From Lentisphaeria bacterium (GTDB taxonomy: Bacteria > Verrucomicrobiota > Lentisphaeria > JABSQK01 > UBA12247), in NCBI GenBank assembly GCA_003477185.1, contig DMTJ01000287.1, positions 1 through 8,438 of the forward strand: a stretch of 8,438 nt of DNA, written 5' to 3'. Positions 6,702 through 8,438 of the stretch are shown in pieces; the stretch's first letter is position 1, and every line of letters begins with the position of its first letter. Under the pieces are notes generated by a model that made no database searches, was not told the origin of the DNA, and worked only from the letters and a program-made list of their open reading frames with translations. The translations under genes were made by a program, and so were the position numbers.

Positions 6702-8438
6702 CTATTCGGCGACCTCGATCTTGATCTGGTAGCCTTCACCATCGGTTGGCGGGAGCCAGTCATTGCTGTACTCGCTCTGGCCAGGTACGGCGTTGAGCTG
6801 GCGGATCGTTAGCCACGGGCCACCATCTCGACGATAGCTTACCCGCAGGGTCTCATCCCACCAGCCTTCGCCCTGCAAGCCAAAGCCAATGGTCACGAGA
6901 CCGTTGCCCCCGACAAGGCTGCCGCCTTGCGGACTCCGCAAAATGATCGACCGCGGATCGTCGTCGGCAGAGCTGGCCATCGCAGGATCGCCAAACAGCT
7001 GGAACACAGCTAGGGTTTCGTGATCCAGGTCCCGCTTCAAAGTCCGCAGGATCTGGCCCCAGGTGCCACCGTCGGCGGCCATGATCTCGAGAGCCTTGGT
7101 GATCATCTGATGCTCGTAATCTGCGTGGCCAAAACGCGTGCTGGCAATGACCATCGCGCCACCCGCGTTCGGGGTATTCATCAGCGTACGGGCCAGGGTC
7201 GGGGTGCTGCTGTTGATGAAGTAGCTACCGGTCAAACAGGTGGACAAGAGCCAGGCGCTGGTAGGGAATGAAGAGGCGTTGTTGACATCGACGAACCGAT
7301 CTCCAATCTCCTGAAAGCCAGCATGGCCTTGAAAGGCTACGGTCCGGGCACCAGACTGAATCGCGGCGATCAGGTCGCTGCGAACCGCTGCGCTGTCCTG
7401 TGTCTCCGACTCGATCAGGACGGTCGGCACCAGATTTTGGAGGGAGGCCTGGGCTTCGGAGAAGCGGTTGACGCCACCTTCACTGTCGTCGCGATCGGCT
7501 AGCAGCACCACACGCTGCGTGGGCTCGAAATTAACGATCTTGTTCACCATGTTCAGCAGCTCATTGCTGGATCGAGCTGGGAGGCGGCCGACGGCGGTGG
7601 TCAGGTTTGCGCTGTAGATGTCATCGGTTGCCGCCATGCCTTCACGCACTTGGAGCCAACCCGTTGGAATCCCAAGATCCGTGCCGCGGCCTTCGAAGTT
7701 TTTATAGTCGTAGGTCGTGCCCGCACCCAGCAGCAGGTAGTCAGCCTGGGCACGTTGGGTCAGGCCGACCAGCCCGCCGGGACCGAACAGGCCAGCGCCG
7801 TAGATGTCGTTGACGTCTTCGAGCGAGATAAGCAACGTGCGCATGCCGTGCTTGCTCACAATCGGCTGGAGGCGGCCGAGCCAGGCCTCGGGGGCAACGG
7901 CAAGGTACTGAACGGAGGCCAGGCTTGGAGTTACGAGAGTGGTCGGGCTGGACCAGGTCAGGCTCTTTGCGGTGTTCGCAACATGGACGATGTGGCCAGC
8001 TGGGATGGTGACGACGCCATTGGTGGCAGGCAAGATGCTCTCGTTGCCAAACGCGGTGACGTCCACGGCGAGACTGCCGACGGGCAGTGTGAAGTCCACG
8101 GCTTCCGTGGCCTGCACCGTAACGCCACTGGTTCCGACTGACAGCGCGGTTGGCGTATCGATCTCGATCCAATCGAGGCGATGTTCGCTGGTGGCGTTGG
8201 TGGTGCTGAGTGTCACGGTGTTGTCGCCGCTGCGCAGTGTGCTGGCGGCGAATGTCATTTCAAGCTGGCGATGCCCATTGCCGAACCAGTCCGCGGTGCC
8301 GAGGACGATGTCGTTGCAGCGTATCGTCAGGGTGTGGGCGATGTCGGAATTGGTGCGAATCGCAACGCGAATCGTGGCAGTGCCAGCGGTCGGTGCAGGC
8401 AGCGCGACGTCGACGGATAGCGTGGATTCGGTGTTGAT
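6702..8438 (-). CDS. C25-family (gingipain-like) cysteine peptidase, C-terminal 578 residues (5' end outside window)
   Basis: The frame is open from the window edge to a TAG at 6704-6702. An ATG at 8258 lies inside it, but the coding sequence continues upstream without a stop and with domain-like sequence, so that ATG is not taken as the start. Numbering from the first visible codon: residues about 1-175 are a beta-rich region with an L-D-W-I-E-I-D strand, as often found before C25 domains. Residues about 178-488 are the peptidase domain, starting Y-L-A-V-A-P-E-A-W and including Y-L-L-L-G-A-G-T-T-Y-D-Y, A-V-G-R-L-P-A-R and F-G-D-P-A-M. The catalytic His is H372 in F-Q-G-H-A-G-F, and the catalytic Cys is C401 in L-S-T-C-L-T-G. 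The order and spacing fit gingipain-type enzymes. Residues about 497-578 are an Ig-like domain. No T9SS sorting domain is seen at the C-terminus. It is probably a secreted endopeptidase; specificity cannot be read. It lies upstream of and in the same direction as the giant gene, separated by 348 bases. Confidence 0.9.
   Translation of the reverse strand: MNTESTLSVDVALPAPTAGTATIRVAIRTNSDIAHTLTIRCNDIVLGTADWFGNGHRQLEMTFAASTLRSGDNTVTLSTTNATSEHRLDWIEIDTPTALSVGTSGVTVQATEAVDFTLPVGSLAVDVTAFGNESILPATNGVVTIPAGHIVHVANTAKSLTWSSPTTLVTPSLASVQYLAVAPEAWLGRLQPIVSKHGMRTLLISLEDVNDIYGAGLFGPGGLVGLTQRAQADYLLLGAGTTYDYKNFEGRGTDLGIPTGWLQVREGMAATDDIYSANLTTAVGRLPARSSNELLNMVNKIVNFEPTQRVVLLADRDDSEGGVNRFSEAQASLQNLVPTVLIESETQDSAAVRSDLIAAIQSGARTVAFQGHAGFQEIGDRFVDVNNASSFPTSAWLLSTCLTGSYFINSSTPTLARTLMNTPNAGGAMVIASTRFGHADYEHQMITKALEIMAADGGTWGQILRTLKRDLDHETLAVFQLFGDPAMASSADDDPRSIILRSPQGGSLVGGNGLVTIGFGLQGEGWWDETLRVSYRRDGGPWLTIRQLNAVPGQSEYSNDWLPPTDGEGYQIKIEVAE

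Noticed and set aside
6452..6763. Minus-strand 103-codon frame as a separate gene
   Set aside because: Its first part overlaps the end of the peptidase gene out of frame. Only its middle part is meaningful, as half of the frameshifted tail relic.
7650..8141. Plus-strand open frame of 163 codons opposite the peptidase
   Set aside because: The minus-strand frame holds conserved C25 motifs, and the plus-strand product resembles nothing.
8256..8258. ATG at 8258 as the start of the peptidase
   Set aside because: The frame is open to the window edge with beta-strand-like sequence continuous with the domain downstream, and no signal peptide follows this ATG.

Overview
This window is most simply read as part of a secreted or cell-surface protein locus from a free-living bacterium of moderately high G+C. 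Everything real is encoded on the minus strand. The mix of a gingipain-type C25 peptidase, a giant Calx-beta array, a CBM9/DOMON-like module and DUF11-like material is typical of large-genome environmental bacteria. PVC-group lineages such as Verrucomicrobiota or Planctomycetota are plausible, and so are some Myxococcota, Chloroflexota or Gammaproteobacteria. No marker gene settles the taxonomy, so this is only a guess.

Layout in the direction of transcription (high to low coordinates):
(1) 8438-6702 holds the last 578 codons of a C25-family (gingipain-like) cysteine peptidase. It has an upstream beta-sandwich, the catalytic domain with a visible His/Cys pair, and a C-terminal Ig-like domain. 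Its N-terminus is outside the window.
(2) 6701-6354 is a 348-base intergenic region. It contains a nested palindromic inverted-repeat element just after the peptidase stop, a decayed second copy of the peptidase's C-terminal Ig-like domain with a one-base frameshift, and a short perfect inverted repeat with a weak promoter-like pair.
(3) 6353-1 is the first 2117 codons of a giant extracellular protein that continues past the window. It has a signal peptide, one isolated Calx-beta repeat, a ~350-residue non-Calx insert (CBM9/DOMON-like, then DUF11-like, each with an acidic calcium-loop-like motif), and then at least 13 full Calx-beta repeats plus the start of another. No in-frame stop was seen over this length.

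The Calx-beta repeats are about 118-123 residues each and well diverged. They nevertheless show a higher-order period of four: repeats 7-10 match repeats 11-14 position by position, and the partial repeat 15 resembles 7 and 11. This suggests growth by duplication of four-repeat blocks. A working model is a secreted protease encoded beside a very long, calcium-stiffened adhesin or matrix protein. The functional link between the two is inference from adjacency only. No RNA gene, CRISPR array, transposase or defence system was recognised.
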